A stretch of 43,616 nucleotides of DNA from Candidatus Avichristensenella intestinipullorum (GTDB lineage Bacteria; Bacillota; Clostridia; Christensenellales; Aristaeellaceae): assembly GCA_018713305.1 (NCBI GenBank), contig DVFI01000081.1, forward strand, positions 1-43,616, written 5' to 3'. This document shows, piece by piece, positions 32,744 to 41,732 of this stretch. A model generated the notes under the pieces. The model was not told where the DNA came from, ran no database searches, and saw only the letters and a program-made list of their open reading frames with translations. The translations under genes were made by a program, and so were the position numbers. Position 1 is the first letter of the stretch. Each line of letters begins with the position of its first letter.

Positions 32744-34528
32744 ATGCATATCTTTCATGACAGCCGCGACGGGGCCTACCGAAGCCCCGCCGGCGCGCAG
32801 CCCTGCGGCGCCCGCGTGCGCATCCGGCTGCGCGTGACGGACGGCGCGCCGGATTCCGTTCTGCTGCGTCTGTGGTACGGGCGCGAGAGCTTCCTGCCCA
32901 TGCGCCCGACAGCCCAGGACGCTTCGCTGTATGAAGCCTGGCTGGAAACGCCCGCGGAGCCGTGCCTGCTCTGGTACGACTTTCAGGTATGGGCCCAGGG
33001 CCAGTTTTATTGGTACGGCAACGCCGAAGACGGCCTGGGCGGAGAAGGCGCGCCCGTGTATGGCGAAGCGCGCTCCTTTCAGATGACCGTCTATGCGCCC
33101 GGCTTTCAAACGCCCGACTGGGCGCGCGGCGCGGTGTTCTATCAGATATTCCCCGATCGCTTTGCGCCCGGCGGCGAGACGGAGCGGCCGGAGGGCCGCA
33201 TATACCATGCATCCTGGGACGAAACGCCGCTGCTGTGCGTAGACCCGGACAGCGGCGACAACGAAGCGCACGATTTCTTCGGCGGCACGCTCGAAGGCAT
33301 CCGAAGCAAACTGCCGTATCTGGAGTCGCTGGGCGTTACCGCGCTGTATCTGAACCCCATTTTTTACGCCTCCACCAACCATCGCTTCGATACGGTGGAC
33401 TGGAAGCGCATTGACCCCCTTTTGGGCACGGAGGACGATTTGCGCGCCCTGTGCCGGGACGCGGCGGCGCGGGGCATACGAATCATTCTCGACGGCGTGT
33501 TCAGCCATTCGGGCAGCGAAAACCCGTTTTTCCTTCAGGCCAGGGAACAGCCCGACTCGCCGTATCGCAACTGGTACCGGTTCGAGCAGTGGCCGGATAT
33601 GTACAAGTGCTGGTGGGGGTTTCCCACGCTGCCGGATTTGGATAAAAACCAGCCCGAGGTGGTCCGCTACTTCCTGAGCGACGCGGATGCCGTGGTCAAA
33701 AAGTGGCCCCTGGCCGGCACCGACGGCTGGCGCATCGACGTGGCAGACGAATTGCCGATGCCCTACCTGCGCCTGCTGCGCGCAGGCGTCAAGGGCGTGA
33801 AGCCGGAGGCGATGGTGCTCGGAGAGGTCTGGGAGGATGCGTCCCATAAGGTCAGCTACGGCCAAATGCGCTCGTACTGCCTGGGCGATACGCTCGACGG
33901 CGTGATGAACTACCCGCTGCGCGAGGCGGCGATTGGCTTTTTGACCGGCGCGCTGGACGCGGCCGGCTTCAAGCGCAGGATGGATTCCCTCTACGAAAAC
34001 TACCCTGCGCCGTTTGCCAACGCCCTTTTGAACATCATGGGTTCGCACGACCGCGCGCGCTGTCTGAACGTGCTGTGCGGCATGGACGGGGAGAATCTGC
34101 CGCGTGAAAAGCGCGGCGGCATCCGCCTCAGCGCCCGGCAGCGCGCGCTGGCCAAACGGCGTCTCTGCCTGCTGCTGGAGCTCACCGTCGCCATGCCGGG
34201 CATGCCGTGCGTGTATTACGGCGACGAGGCGGGCATGGAAGGGGCGGCCGATCCCTTCAGCCGCGCGCCGTTCCCGTGGGGCCGCGAGGACGAGGCGCTG
34301 ACGGCGTTGTTCCGGACGGCTTTGGCCCGCAAGCGCACGCTGCCGGCGCTTTCCGACGGCGCGCTTTCCATTGAAGCGCCGCTTCCGGACGTTGTGGCCG
34401 TCGAACGCCGCAGCGAGACACAGCGCGCCGGAGTTGTCATCAACCGCAGCGACCGCGCCCGCCGCGTCACGGTGTTCGGGCGCACGCAGACCCTGCCGCC
34501 CTACGGCTGCGCGACATGGGCGGAATGA
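32744..34528 (+). CDS. GH13 alpha-glycosidase (neopullulanase/cyclomaltodextrinase type)
   Basis: A 594-residue glycoside hydrolase. Residues 1-120 form an N-terminal beta-sandwich like the domain of the neopullulanase subfamily. The catalytic barrel follows, with VFYQIFPDRFAPGG, LYLNPIFYASTNHRFDTVDW, LDGVFSHSG, the nucleophile D332 in GWRIDVAD, the acid/base E361 in VLGEVWED and the third acid D436 in GSHDRAR. A short C-terminal domain ends it. All three carboxylates are present, so the enzyme should be active. There is no signal peptide, so it works inside the cell on maltodextrins, pullulan fragments or cyclodextrins taken up by the cell. It starts 3 bp after glgP and shares its mRNA. Confidence 0.93.
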   Translation: MHIFHDSRDGAYRSPAGAQPCGARVRIRLRVTDGAPDSVLLRLWYGRESFLPMRPTAQDASLYEAWLETPAEPCLLWYDFQVWAQGQFYWYGNAEDGLGGEGAPVYGEARSFQMTVYAPGFQTPDWARGAVFYQIFPDRFAPGGETERPEGRIYHASWDETPLLCVDPDSGDNEAHDFFGGTLEGIRSKLPYLESLGVTALYLNPIFYASTNHRFDTVDWKRIDPLLGTEDDLRALCRDAAARGIRIILDGVFSHSGSENPFFLQAREQPDSPYRNWYRFEQWPDMYKCWWGFPTLPDLDKNQPEVVRYFLSDADAVVKKWPLAGTDGWRIDVADELPMPYLRLLRAGVKGVKPEAMVLGEVWEDASHKVSYGQMRSYCLGDTLDGVMNYPLREAAIGFLTGALDAAGFKRRMDSLYENYPAPFANALLNIMGSHDRARCLNVLCGMDGENLPREKRGGIRLSARQRALAKRRLCLLLELTVAMPGMPCVYYGDEAGMEGAADPFSRAPFPWGREDEALTALFRTALARKRTLPALSDGALSIEAPLPDVVAVERRSETQRAGVVINRSDRARRVTVFGRTQTLPPYGCATWAE

Positions 34529-34531
34529 GCT

Positions 34532-34550
34532 TTCCGTGCGCGGAATTTTC
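34532..34550 (+). terminator. Short intrinsic terminator after the GH13 gene
   Basis: TTCCG-TGCG-CGGAA (34532-34545) is followed directly by TTTTC. The stem is only 5 bp, so termination may be partial. Confidence 0.4.
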
Positions 34551-34585
34551 TTCGATTTGCTCTTTTCTTTTGCGCAACGGTGCTG

Positions 34586-34591
34586 TATAAT
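34586..34591 (+). promoter_or_regulatory. -10 element of the paaK-iorAB operon
   Basis: Perfect TATAAT 83 bp before the first ligase gene. The best -35 at 17 nt, TTTTCT (34563-34568), matches only three positions. TTGCGC at 34570 is too close to serve. Confidence 0.5.
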
Positions 34592-34599
34592 GTTTCAAA

Positions 34600-34636
34600 C
34601 CCTCCGCATAGCGGCGTAGGAAGGTAGGGCGGAGGG
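34600..34636 (+). promoter_or_regulatory. Leader hairpin of the paaK-iorAB operon
   Basis: CCCTCCGC (34600-34607) pairs perfectly with GCGGAGGG (34629-34636) around a 21-nt loop. An alternative small stem CCGC-ATA-GCGG (34604-34614) uses the same 5' arm, so two exclusive folds are possible. There is no T-run and no recognisable known riboswitch motif. Confidence 0.4.
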
Positions 34637-34674
34637 GAAAACAGGCATAATTCGGGTAGAATGGGAGGATGCTT

Positions 34675-35970
34675 ATGATTTACAATCCGATGATGGAAAC
34701 CATGCCGCGCGAACAAATGCGCGCGCTCCAACTGGAACGGCTGCAGCATACGGTGCGCCATTGCTATGAAAACGTGCCGCTGTACCGCAGCCGTATGGAC
34801 GAGCGCGGGCTTACGCCCGACGATATCCGCACGCTGGAGGACATTCGTCTCCTGCCTTTTACGGTCAAAAACGATCTGCGCGACAATTATCCGTATCGGC
34901 TCATCGCCGTGCCCATGCGCGACATCGTGCGCCTGCACGCCTCCAGCGGCACTACGGGAAAATCCATCGTGGCCGGCTATACCCGGTCCGACCTGGAGAT
35001 GTGGGCCGAATGCGTGGCCCGCCTGGCCGTCGCCGCCGGCGCGCGCGACACGGACATTGTGCAGATTTCCTTTGGCTATTCCCTGTTTACCGGGGCGTTC
35101 GGCCTGCACTACGGGCTGGAAAAAATCGGCGCGACCATCGTGCCCATCTCGGGCGGCAACACCGAGCGGCAAATCAACATCATGCGCGATTTCGGCGTTA
35201 CGGCGCTGGTGGCTACGCCCTCTTACGCCATGTACCTGGCGGAAACGGCGGAAAAAATGGGCATGATGGAGGATATTCATCTGCGGCTGGGCCTGTTCGG
35301 CGCGGAAGGTTCGACGCTGGAAATGCGCCAGGAGCTGGCGCGCCGCTGGGGCATCACGGTGACGGAAAACTACGGGCTGACGGAAATCATCGGGCCGGGC
35401 GTGGCCGGCGAATGCGAGGCGTTCTGCGGACAGCATTTCAACGAAGACTTTTTCCTGCCCGAAATTATCAACCCCGAAACCGGGGAGGTTCTGCCCGAGG
35501 GCGAAACGGGCGAGCTGGTCATCACGACCCTGTCCAAGCGCGGCCAGCCGATGCTGCGCTACCGCACGCGCGATATTACCAGCCTGTCCTATGCGCCGTG
35601 CGCCTGCGGGCGCACCACGGTGCGCATGGCGCAGGTGAAGGGCCGCAGCGACGACATGCTCATTATACGCGGCGTCAACGTGTTCCCCTCGCAAATTGAG
35701 AGCGTGCTGCTGGACACGCGCGGCATCGGTCCGCATTACGAAATCGAAGTGGACCGCGTGCACTACCTGGACCGCCTGACGGTCAAGGTGGAGCTCATCG
35801 ACGCCGGGCTGCTGGAGCGATTCTCCGAGCTGGAGGCTCTGCAAAAGGCGCTGCATGACCGCCTGCGCACCGTGCTCAACATCGACGTCCAGGTGCGCCT
35901 GGTGTCGCCCAATACCCTCAAGCGCTTCGAGGGCAAGGCGCGCCGTGTGACGGATTTGAGGGGTAAGTAA
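34675..35970 (+). CDS. paaK: Phenylacetate-CoA ligase-like enzyme (first copy)
   Basis: A 431-residue AMP-forming aryl-CoA ligase. The opening QLERLQHTVRHCYENVPLYRSRMDERG, the phosphate loop [35 protein letters not shown], the YRTRDIT-x-C-x-C-GRT zone and the [18 protein letters not shown]-terminal hinge are all PaaK marks. It should activate an aryl acid (phenylacetate, indoleacetate or a hydroxylated form) to its CoA ester, or act in reverse to conserve energy. The start at 34675 is favoured because GGGAGG is 6 nt upstream; 34669 directly abuts that site. It opens a nine-gene operon with iorA 1 bp after its stop. A second, diverged copy lies after iorB. Confidence 0.94.
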   Translation: MIYNPMMETMPREQMRALQLERLQHTVRHCYENVPLYRSRMDERGLTPDDIRTLEDIRLLPFTVKNDLRDNYPYRLIAVPMRDIVRLHASSGTTGKSIVAGYTRSDLEMWAECVARLAVAAGARDTDIVQISFGYSLFTGAFGLHYGLEKIGATIVPISGGNTERQINIMRDFGVTALVATPSYAMYLAETAEKMGMMEDIHLRLGLFGAEGSTLEMRQELARRWGITVTENYGLTEIIGPGVAGECEAFCGQHFNEDFFLPEIINPETGEVLPEGETGELVITTLSKRGQPMLRYRTRDITSLSYAPCACGRTTVRMAQVKGRSDDMLIIRGVNVFPSQIESVLLDTRGIGPHYEIEVDRVHYLDRLTVKVELIDAGLLERFSELEALQKALHDRLRTVLNIDVQVRLVSPNTLKRFEGKARRVTDLRGK

Positions 35971-35971
35971 G

Positions 35972-37699
35972 ATGACGAAATCATTGCTGCTGGGAAACGA
36001 AGCCGTCGCGCGCGGTGCATGGGAAGCCGGATGCCGGGTCATCTCCAGCTATCCGGGCACCCCTTCCACCGAGATTACCGAAGTGGCGGCCGGCTATCCG
36101 GAGATATACACGGAATGGGCTACCAACGAAAAGGTGGCCATGGAGGTGGCGATTGGCGCCGCCGTGTCCGGCGCGCGCGCCATGACGTGCATGAAGCACG
36201 TGGGCCTGAACGTGGCCGCGGACCCGCTCTACACCGCCGCCTATACCGGCATCCGCGCGGGGCTGGTGGTCGTGGTGGCGGACGATCCGGCGATGTTCTC
36301 CTCGCAAAACGAGCAGGATACCCGTTACCATGCGCGCGGCGCGCACATCCCCTGTCTGGAGCCCTCCGACGCGCAGGAGTGCAAGGACTTTGTCAGGCTG
36401 GCTTTTGAAATGTCCGAGGCCTATGATACGCCCGTCATCCTGCGCCTGACCACGCGCATCGCGCATGCGCGCTCCCTGGTCAGCCTGGGCGAAAGAACGG
36501 AAGCGGCGCTGCGCGATTGGGCCAAGGAGCCGCAGAAATACGTCATGATGCCCGGCAACGCCCGTCGCCGTCATCCGGTGGTCGAGGCGCGCGAAAAGAA
36601 AATGGCGGCCGATGCGTCCGGCATGGCCATCAACCGCGCCGAAATGCGCGGGCGCGCGCTGGGCGTGGTCTGCGCGGGCGTGAGCTATGCCTATGTGCGG
36701 GAGGCGGCGCCCGACGCTTCTGTATTCAAGCTGGGCATGACCTATCCGCTGCCCGAAGCCGCCCTGCGCGCGTTTGCCGCGCAGGTGGACGAGCTGGCGG
36801 TGGTGGAGGAGCTGGAACCGTTCATCGAGGACGCCCTGCACGTCATGGGCATTGCCTGTACGGGAAAAGCGAAGACCGGCCTGCAGGGCGAGCTGGGCGT
36901 CGGAAAGGTGCGCGAAGCGCTCCTGGGCGTTTCCCGGCCCCTGCGCAACGAAGAGCCCGTCGTGCCCCGGCCGCCGGCACTTTGTCCCGGATGTCCGCAC
37001 CGTGCGGTGTTCGATGTGCTCAAGCGGCAAAAGCTCAACGTGTTCGGAGACATCGGCTGCTATACGCTCGGCGCCACGCCGCCCCTTTCCTCCATGGACA
37101 CGACCCTGTGCATGGGCGCGTCCATCGGCATGGCCTTCGGCGCGGAGAAGGCGCGCGGCAAGGCGTTCAGCCGCGGCAGCGTGGCCGTCATCGGAGACTC
37201 CACGTTCCTGCACAGCGGCATTACCTCGCTCATTGACGCGGTGTACAACGGCGGCACCATTACCGTGCTCATTCTGGACAACCGCATTACCGGCATGACC
37301 GGACATCAGCAAAACCCCGCCAGCGGCAAGGACATTCACGGCAACCCCGCGCCGCAAATCGACCTGGCGGAGCTTTGCAGGGCCTGCGGCGCGGCGCATG
37401 TGCGCGAGGTGGACCCGTTTGATTTGAAGGCGCTGGAGGCGGTCGTGCGCGAGGAAGTGGCGCGGGAGGCCGTATCGGTGGTCGTCGTGCGCCGCGCATG
37501 CGCGCTGCTGGAAAAGACGCGCGGCGCGTGCGTGGAGGTGGAGGCCTGCCGCAACTGCGGCGTCTGCATGCGCATCGCCTGCCCCGCCATTGCGCGCGGG
37601 ACGGACGGCATCCATATCGACGCCTCGCTGTGCGTCGGCTGCGGGCTGTGCGTGCAGGTTTGCCCGTTCCACTGCATCAAGGGAGGTGACCGGGCATGA
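35972..37699 (+). CDS. iorA: Indolepyruvate ferredoxin oxidoreductase, alpha subunit
   Basis: A 575-residue thiamine-diphosphate enzyme subunit. With IorB it oxidatively decarboxylates aryl-pyruvates from Trp, Tyr and Phe transamination to aryl-acetyl-CoA, passing electrons to ferredoxin. The N-terminal pyrimidine domain carries SYPGTPSTEITE; the TPP/Mg site is GDSTFLHSGI followed by the Asn in LDNRITGMTGHQQNP. A CPGCPHRAVFD motif lies in between. The C-terminus has two ferredoxin-like clusters, beginning CRNCGVCMRIACP near residue 525 and CVGCGLCVQVCPF near 553. Complete and typical for anaerobes. It begins 1 bp after the first ligase gene with GAGGGG as ribosome site, and overlaps iorB by 4 bp. 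Confidence 0.97.
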   Translation: MTKSLLLGNEAVARGAWEAGCRVISSYPGTPSTEITEVAAGYPEIYTEWATNEKVAMEVAIGAAVSGARAMTCMKHVGLNVAADPLYTAAYTGIRAGLVVVVADDPAMFSSQNEQDTRYHARGAHIPCLEPSDAQECKDFVRLAFEMSEAYDTPVILRLTTRIAHARSLVSLGERTEAALRDWAKEPQKYVMMPGNARRRHPVVEAREKKMAADASGMAINRAEMRGRALGVVCAGVSYAYVREAAPDASVFKLGMTYPLPEAALRAFAAQVDELAVVEELEPFIEDALHVMGIACTGKAKTGLQGELGVGKVREALLGVSRPLRNEEPVVPRPPALCPGCPHRAVFDVLKRQKLNVFGDIGCYTLGATPPLSSMDTTLCMGASIGMAFGAEKARGKAFSRGSVAVIGDSTFLHSGITSLIDAVYNGGTITVLILDNRITGMTGHQQNPASGKDIHGNPAPQIDLAELCRACGAAHVREVDPFDLKALEAVVREEVAREAVSVVVVRRACALLEKTRGACVEVEACRNCGVCMRIACPAIARGTDGIHIDASLCVGCGLCVQVCPFHCIKGGDRA

Positions 37700-38286
37700 A
37701 AATGGACATCATCATCGTCGGCGTGGGCGGGCAGGGCATCCTGCTTGCCAGCCGCGTATTGGGACGCCTGGCGATGAACGCCGGGCGGGATGTAAAGGTC
37801 AGCGAAGTGCACGGCATGAGCCAGCGCGGCGGCGACGTGATTACGCACGTGCGCATCGGCGAGACGGTGTACAGCCCGCTGATTGAAGAGGGAACGGCGG
37901 ACGCCATCATCGCCTTTGAGCAGATGGAGGCCGTGCGCGCGCTGCCCTACCTGAAGGAAGGCGGCCGTCTGGTCGTCAACGAGCAGAAAATTATGCCGAT
38001 GCCCGTCTTGTCCGGCACGGCTTCTTATCCCGAGACGTTTCTTTCGACCCTTGGCAGAGCCGGAGGCCTGTTCGCGTTTGACGCGCTGCGTGTCGCGATG
38101 GGCTGCGGCGCGCAGCGCGCTGTGAACATTGTGCTGCTGGGCGCCTTTGCCCAGGGTCAGACCGCCGCGCAGGAGGACTGGCTGGAAGCCGTCTCCGCCT
38201 GCGTGCCGTCCAAAACGATTGAAGCGAACCGGCGGGCGTTCCTCGCCGGATGGGAGGCTGCAAACGAACATGAAAAAAGAGGTTAA
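37696..38286 (+). CDS. iorB: Indolepyruvate ferredoxin oxidoreductase, beta subunit
   Basis: A 196-residue partner of IorA, belonging to the gamma-type domain of 2-oxoacid:ferredoxin oxidoreductases. [19 protein letters not shown] and [21 protein letters not shown] are diagnostic, and the length is normal. The start overlaps the iorA stop (ATGA) after GGGAGGTG, and its end overlaps the second ligase gene by 17 bp, so stoichiometric synthesis of the complex is likely. Confidence 0.96.
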   Translation: MKMDIIIVGVGGQGILLASRVLGRLAMNAGRDVKVSEVHGMSQRGGDVITHVRIGETVYSPLIEEGTADAIIAFEQMEAVRALPYLKEGGRLVVNEQKIMPMPVLSGTASYPETFLSTLGRAGGLFAFDALRVAMGCGAQRAVNIVLLGAFAQGQTAAQEDWLEAVSACVPSKTIEANRRAFLAGWEAANEHEKRG

Positions 38287-39589
38287 GCATATCATTTGGG
38301 ACAAGACCGCCGAGTGCATGTCCCGCGACGGAATCCGCGCGCTTCAGGACCAGAGGCTGCGCGAGCTGGTCAAGCGCGTGTACGCCAACGTGCCGTTCTA
38401 CCGCGCCAAAATGCAGGCCATCGGCGTGATGCCGGGCGATATCCGGGGCGTGGAGGACCTGCACAAGCTGCCGTTTACCGAAAAGACCGACCTGCGCGAT
38501 AACTATCCTTTCGGGCTGTTCGCCGTGCCGCAGAGCCAGATTGTGCGCATTCACGCCTCCAGCGGCACCACGGGCAAGCCCACCGTTGTCGGCTACACGG
38601 CCCGCGATATCGACACCTGGGCGGAATTGATGGCCCGTTCGATGACCTGCGCCGGCATTACCAAGGATTCCATTGTGCAAGTGGCGTACGGATACGGCCT
38701 GTTCACCGGCGGCCTGGGCGCGCATTACGGCGCGGAGCGCATCGGCGCGTCCGTGATTCCCATGTCCGGCGGCAATACGAAAAAGCAGGTCATGCTCATG
38801 CAGGACTTCGGCTCGACCGCGCTGGCCTGCACGCCCTCTTATGCCATGGTATTGGGCGAGGCCATACAGGAAATGGGCATCCCGCTGTCGAAGTTCAAGC
38901 TGGAGGCGGGCGTGTTCGGCGCGGAGCCGTGGACGGAAGGCGCGCGCCGCCGCATTGAGGAGCTGCTGGGGATTTCCGCGCAGGACGTGTACGGCCTGAG
39001 CGAAGTGATGGGGCCCGGCGTGTCGATGGAATGTCCGTATCAGCAGGGCATGCATATCTGGGAGGATCACTTCATTCCCGAGGTGCTCGATCCCGACACG
39101 GGCGCGCCGCTGCCGTACGGCCAGCAGGGCGAGCTGGTCTTCACGACGTTGACCAAGGAAGGCCTCCCGCTGCTGCGCTACCGCACGCACGATCTGACGG
39201 TGCTCGATCCGTCTCCCTGCCCCTGCGGGCGGACCCATGTGCGCATGCGCAAGCTGGTCGGCCGCACGGACGATATGCTGATTATCCGCGGCGTGAACGT
39301 CTTCCCGTCGCAGGTCGAAGGCGTGCTGGCCTCCATTCCGGGCGTCACGCCGCAGTTCCTTATGGTGGTCGGCACCAGGCATAACCTGGATACGCTGGAA
39401 ATCCGCGTGGAGCTGACGCCGGAGATGATGAGCGACACCGTGCGCCATATCGAAGAGACGGAAAAGCTCATCGCCTCCAACATCGCCTCCGTCCTGGGGC
39501 TCAACGCGGCCATCCGCCTGGTTCCGCCGGGAAGCCTGCCGCGCAGCGAGGGCAAGAGCAAGCGCGTTCTGGACGAGCGCGTACGATAA
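38270..39589 (+). CDS. paaK: Phenylacetate-CoA ligase-like enzyme (second copy)
   Basis: A 439-residue AMP-forming ligase paralogous to the enzyme at 34675. It shows [69 protein letters not shown] and [17 protein letters not shown]. The phosphate loop has the usual Lys-Pro, whereas the first copy has Lys-Ser. The two differ in many positions, so this is an old duplication or two separate acquisitions, with probable difference in acid preference. The gene starts inside iorB with GGGAGG about 12 nt upstream. An ACT-domain gene follows after 22 bp, as is frequent behind clostridial paaK genes. Confidence 0.94.
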   Translation: MKKEVKHIIWDKTAECMSRDGIRALQDQRLRELVKRVYANVPFYRAKMQAIGVMPGDIRGVEDLHKLPFTEKTDLRDNYPFGLFAVPQSQIVRIHASSGTTGKPTVVGYTARDIDTWAELMARSMTCAGITKDSIVQVAYGYGLFTGGLGAHYGAERIGASVIPMSGGNTKKQVMLMQDFGSTALACTPSYAMVLGEAIQEMGIPLSKFKLEAGVFGAEPWTEGARRRIEELLGISAQDVYGLSEVMGPGVSMECPYQQGMHIWEDHFIPEVLDPDTGAPLPYGQQGELVFTTLTKEGLPLLRYRTHDLTVLDPSPCPCGRTHVRMRKLVGRTDDMLIIRGVNVFPSQVEGVLASIPGVTPQFLMVVGTRHNLDTLEIRVELTPEMMSDTVRHIEETEKLIASNIASVLGLNAAIRLVPPGSLPRSEGKSKRVLDERVR

Positions 39590-39611
39590 AGAAACAAAAG
39601 GAGGGGTTTTC

Positions 39612-40043
39612 GTGTACGTGCAGCAGATTTCGGTATTTATCGAAAACCAGCCCGGAAAGCTCGCGGAGTTTGCGGAGCTTCTGGGGCGCGAGGGTATTGA
39701 CCTTGTAGCGCTGTCCATTGCCGACACAACCAATTTCGGCATCCTGCGCTGCATCGTCTGCGACTATGAACGCGCGGCGAAAATCATCGGTGAGGCAGGC
39801 TACACCGCGCGCGTGACGGACGTTCTGGCCGTTTCCGTCCCGGACAAGCCGGGCGGCATGGCGCAGGCCGTGCGCGCGTTGACCGACGCGGGCATTTCCA
39901 TTGAGTATCTGTATTCGTTCGTCCGCAGCGCCGGGAACAACGCGCTGTTGATTTTCCGGGTGGACAAGCTGGACGAAGCGTATCGGGTGCTTCAGGCGAG
40001 CGGAGTGAAGCTCATCACGCAGGAGCAAGTGCGCACGCTATGA
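39612..40043 (+). CDS. Tandem ACT-domain protein
   Basis: A 143-residue protein made almost entirely of two ACT domains (about residues 3-68 and 72-140), starting ISVFIENQPGKLAEFAELL and VSVPDKPGGMAQAVRALTDAG. ACT pairs bind amino acids and regulate metabolic enzymes. Next to aryl-CoA ligase and IOR genes it may sense Phe, Tyr, Trp or a branched-chain amino acid; that is inference. The GTG start has AAAAGGAGGGG 6 nt upstream. Its stop overlaps the alanine racemase start (ATGA). Confidence 0.9.
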   Translation: MYVQQISVFIENQPGKLAEFAELLGREGIDLVALSIADTTNFGILRCIVCDYERAAKIIGEAGYTARVTDVLAVSVPDKPGGMAQAVRALTDAGISIEYLYSFVRSAGNNALLIFRVDKLDEAYRVLQASGVKLITQEQVRTL

Positions 40044-41158
40044 TGGAAAGGTTTCGTCCTACCGTATTGGAGGTAAATCTGAGCGCGCTGGCGCGGAATT
40101 TCTCCGCGCTGGCCGCTCGTCTTCCGGCGCATACCAAAACGGCGGCCGTGGTCAAGGCAGACGCCTATGGTCTGGGCGCAGTGCCGTGTGCGCAGACGCT
40201 GCTGCGGCACGGCGCGGATTTCCTGGCCGTGGCTATCCCGGAAGAAGGCGCGGAATTGCGGCAAGCGGGCATTTCTGCGCCCATTCTTGTTTTGGGGGCC
40301 GTTTCTCAGGAGGGCGCGGAAGCGGCCGTGCGCTGGCATCTTACGCAGACCGTGTTTGAAGCGGCCACCGTCGCGTGGCTGGAAGCGGCCGCTTCCAGGG
40401 CCGGACGGGAGGTGGACGTCCATCTCAAGGTGGACAGCGGCATGGGCCGCATCGGCGTGCGCGGCGTGGCGGAGGCGATGGCCGTGTGCCGGGCCGTTCA
40501 GGCAGCCCCGCATGTGCGCCTGACCGGCGTGTTTACGCACTTTGCGGCGTCGGACGCGGCCAGCCTGGATTTTACCCGCATGCAGAACGCGCGCTTCCAG
40601 ACCGTTGTGGAGGCGGTGCGCGCCGAATGCCCGGGGATTCTGGTGCATGCCGCCAACAGTGCGACGCAGCTGCGCTGCCCCGAGCTGTCCTACGACATGG
40701 TGCGCGCGGGCATCGCCATGTATACCCGGCCCGATTTTCCCGGCATGCCGGACATCGGCCTGGGGGAGACTGTCTGCTGGAAGACCCGCGCGGCATATGT
40801 CAAGACCATTGAGGCCGGGGAGTCCGTCGGATACGGATGCGCGTTCACGGCCGAACAGCCCACACGGGTGATGACGTTGCCGGTGGGGTATGCGGACGGA
40901 TACCATCGCGCCATCGGCGGGCGCGGCTGGGCGCTTGTGCGCGGACAGCGCGCGCCGGTCATCGGCCGGGTGTGCATGGATCAGGCGATGCTGGACGTCA
41001 CCGGGATTCCCGGCGCGGCGGAGGGCGACGAGGTGGTTTTGCTGGGCGCCCAGGGTCGGCAGACCATTACGCCGCGGGAGATGGGCGCCTGGTGCGGGAT
41101 GATTGACTATGAAATCCTGCTTTCTCCCACCGGACGGGTTCCGCGCGTCTATGTCTGA
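40040..41158 (+). CDS. alr: Alanine racemase
   Basis: A 372-residue fold-type III pyridoxal-phosphate enzyme that interconverts L- and D-alanine for peptidoglycan. The cofactor lysine is K39 in AAVVKADAYGLGAV and the opposing catalytic tyrosine is Y265 in SVGYGCAF, the same numbers as in the well-known Bacillus-type enzyme. HLKVDSGMGRIGVR and LPVGYADGYHR are also intact. The gene is usually single or near murF or toxin genes; here it is embedded in an amino-acid fermentation operon and overlaps both neighbours (4 bp and 8 bp). Another racemase elsewhere in the genome cannot be excluded. Confidence 0.96.
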   Translation: MMERFRPTVLEVNLSALARNFSALAARLPAHTKTAAVVKADAYGLGAVPCAQTLLRHGADFLAVAIPEEGAELRQAGISAPILVLGAVSQEGAEAAVRWHLTQTVFEAATVAWLEAAASRAGREVDVHLKVDSGMGRIGVRGVAEAMAVCRAVQAAPHVRLTGVFTHFAASDAASLDFTRMQNARFQTVVEAVRAECPGILVHAANSATQLRCPELSYDMVRAGIAMYTRPDFPGMPDIGLGETVCWKTRAAYVKTIEAGESVGYGCAFTAEQPTRVMTLPVGYADGYHRAIGGRGWALVRGQRAPVIGRVCMDQAMLDVTGIPGAAEGDEVVLLGAQGRQTITPREMGAWCGMIDYEILLSPTGRVPRVYV

Positions 41159-41732
41159 CAGGGACCGCGCCCGGTGGCGGGCCGTGCGCGCCGCCCTGGA
41201 TGCGCAGGAGCGCGCCCGGCAGTCGCAGGCCATCGCCCGGCATGTGCTGGCATGGCCGCTGTTTGAACGGGCGCAGACCGTGCTGCTGTATGCGTCCGTA
41301 GGGGACGAGGTGGATACCGCCGCGCTGATGGAACAGGTTCTGGCACGGGGCAAGCGCCTGGCGCTGCCGCGCTGTCTGCGCCGTGGCGTGATGCACGCGG
41401 CGCAAGTGCGGGACTTGGCGTCTCTGCGTCCCGACCGCTTCGGCATTCCGGCGCCTCCGCCCGGCGCCGCGGAAGTGCCGCGCGGGGAAATAGACCTGAT
41501 TCTGACGCCGGGCCTGGCGTTTGATTGCGCCGGGAACCGGCTGGGGCAGGGCGGAGGATACTACGACCGGTACTTGCGCGGCTACGCCGGCGTCACGTGC
41601 GGGCTGGCTTTTACGGCGCAGCTGGCGCGCCGTCTGGACGTGCGGCCGCACGATGTGGCGGTGGCGTGGCTGGCCACGGAAGCGGGCCTGCTGCATTGCG
41701 CCGCGGCCAAAAAAGGGGAGGGAAGCCTGTGA
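41151..41732 (+). CDS. 5-formyltetrahydrofolate cyclo-ligase
   Basis: A 193-residue enzyme that converts 5-formyl-THF with ATP to 5,10-methenyl-THF, recycling a stored and inhibitory folate. The signature is IDLILTPGLAFDCAGNRLG followed by GQGGGYYDRYL. The N-terminal RWRAVRAALDAQER helix and LLYASVGDEVDTAAL fit the family. I start it at 41151 (MSDRDRARW); ATG 41109 would give 14 more residues (MKSCFLPPDGFRAS). Neither has a strong ribosome site, so translation probably depends on coupling to alr. The GTG of the next gene overlaps its stop. Confidence 0.92.
   Translation: MSDRDRARWRAVRAALDAQERARQSQAIARHVLAWPLFERAQTVLLYASVGDEVDTAALMEQVLARGKRLALPRCLRRGVMHAAQVRDLASLRPDRFGIPAPPPGAAEVPRGEIDLILTPGLAFDCAGNRLGQGGGYYDRYLRGYAGVTCGLAFTAQLARRLDVRPHDVAVAWLATEAGLLHCAAAKKGEGSL

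Noticed and set aside
30182..34048. A 1288-codon open frame on the minus strand across glgP and the GH13 gene
   Set aside because: It mirrors two well-recognised genes on the plus strand, and its translation is His/Arg/Gln-rich with no family motif. Long antisense frames are a known artefact of GC-rich codon bias.
34592..34674. T-box or other known riboswitch
   Set aside because: No T-box sequence, no specifier-like loop and no terminator/antiterminator pair with a T-run; the leader is too short.
41103..41150. Longer cyclo-ligase starting at TTG 41103 or ATG 41109
   Set aside because: It would overlap alr by about 50 bp with no ribosome site, and the extra residues (FLPPDGFR) are a frame-shifted reading of the Alr C-terminus.
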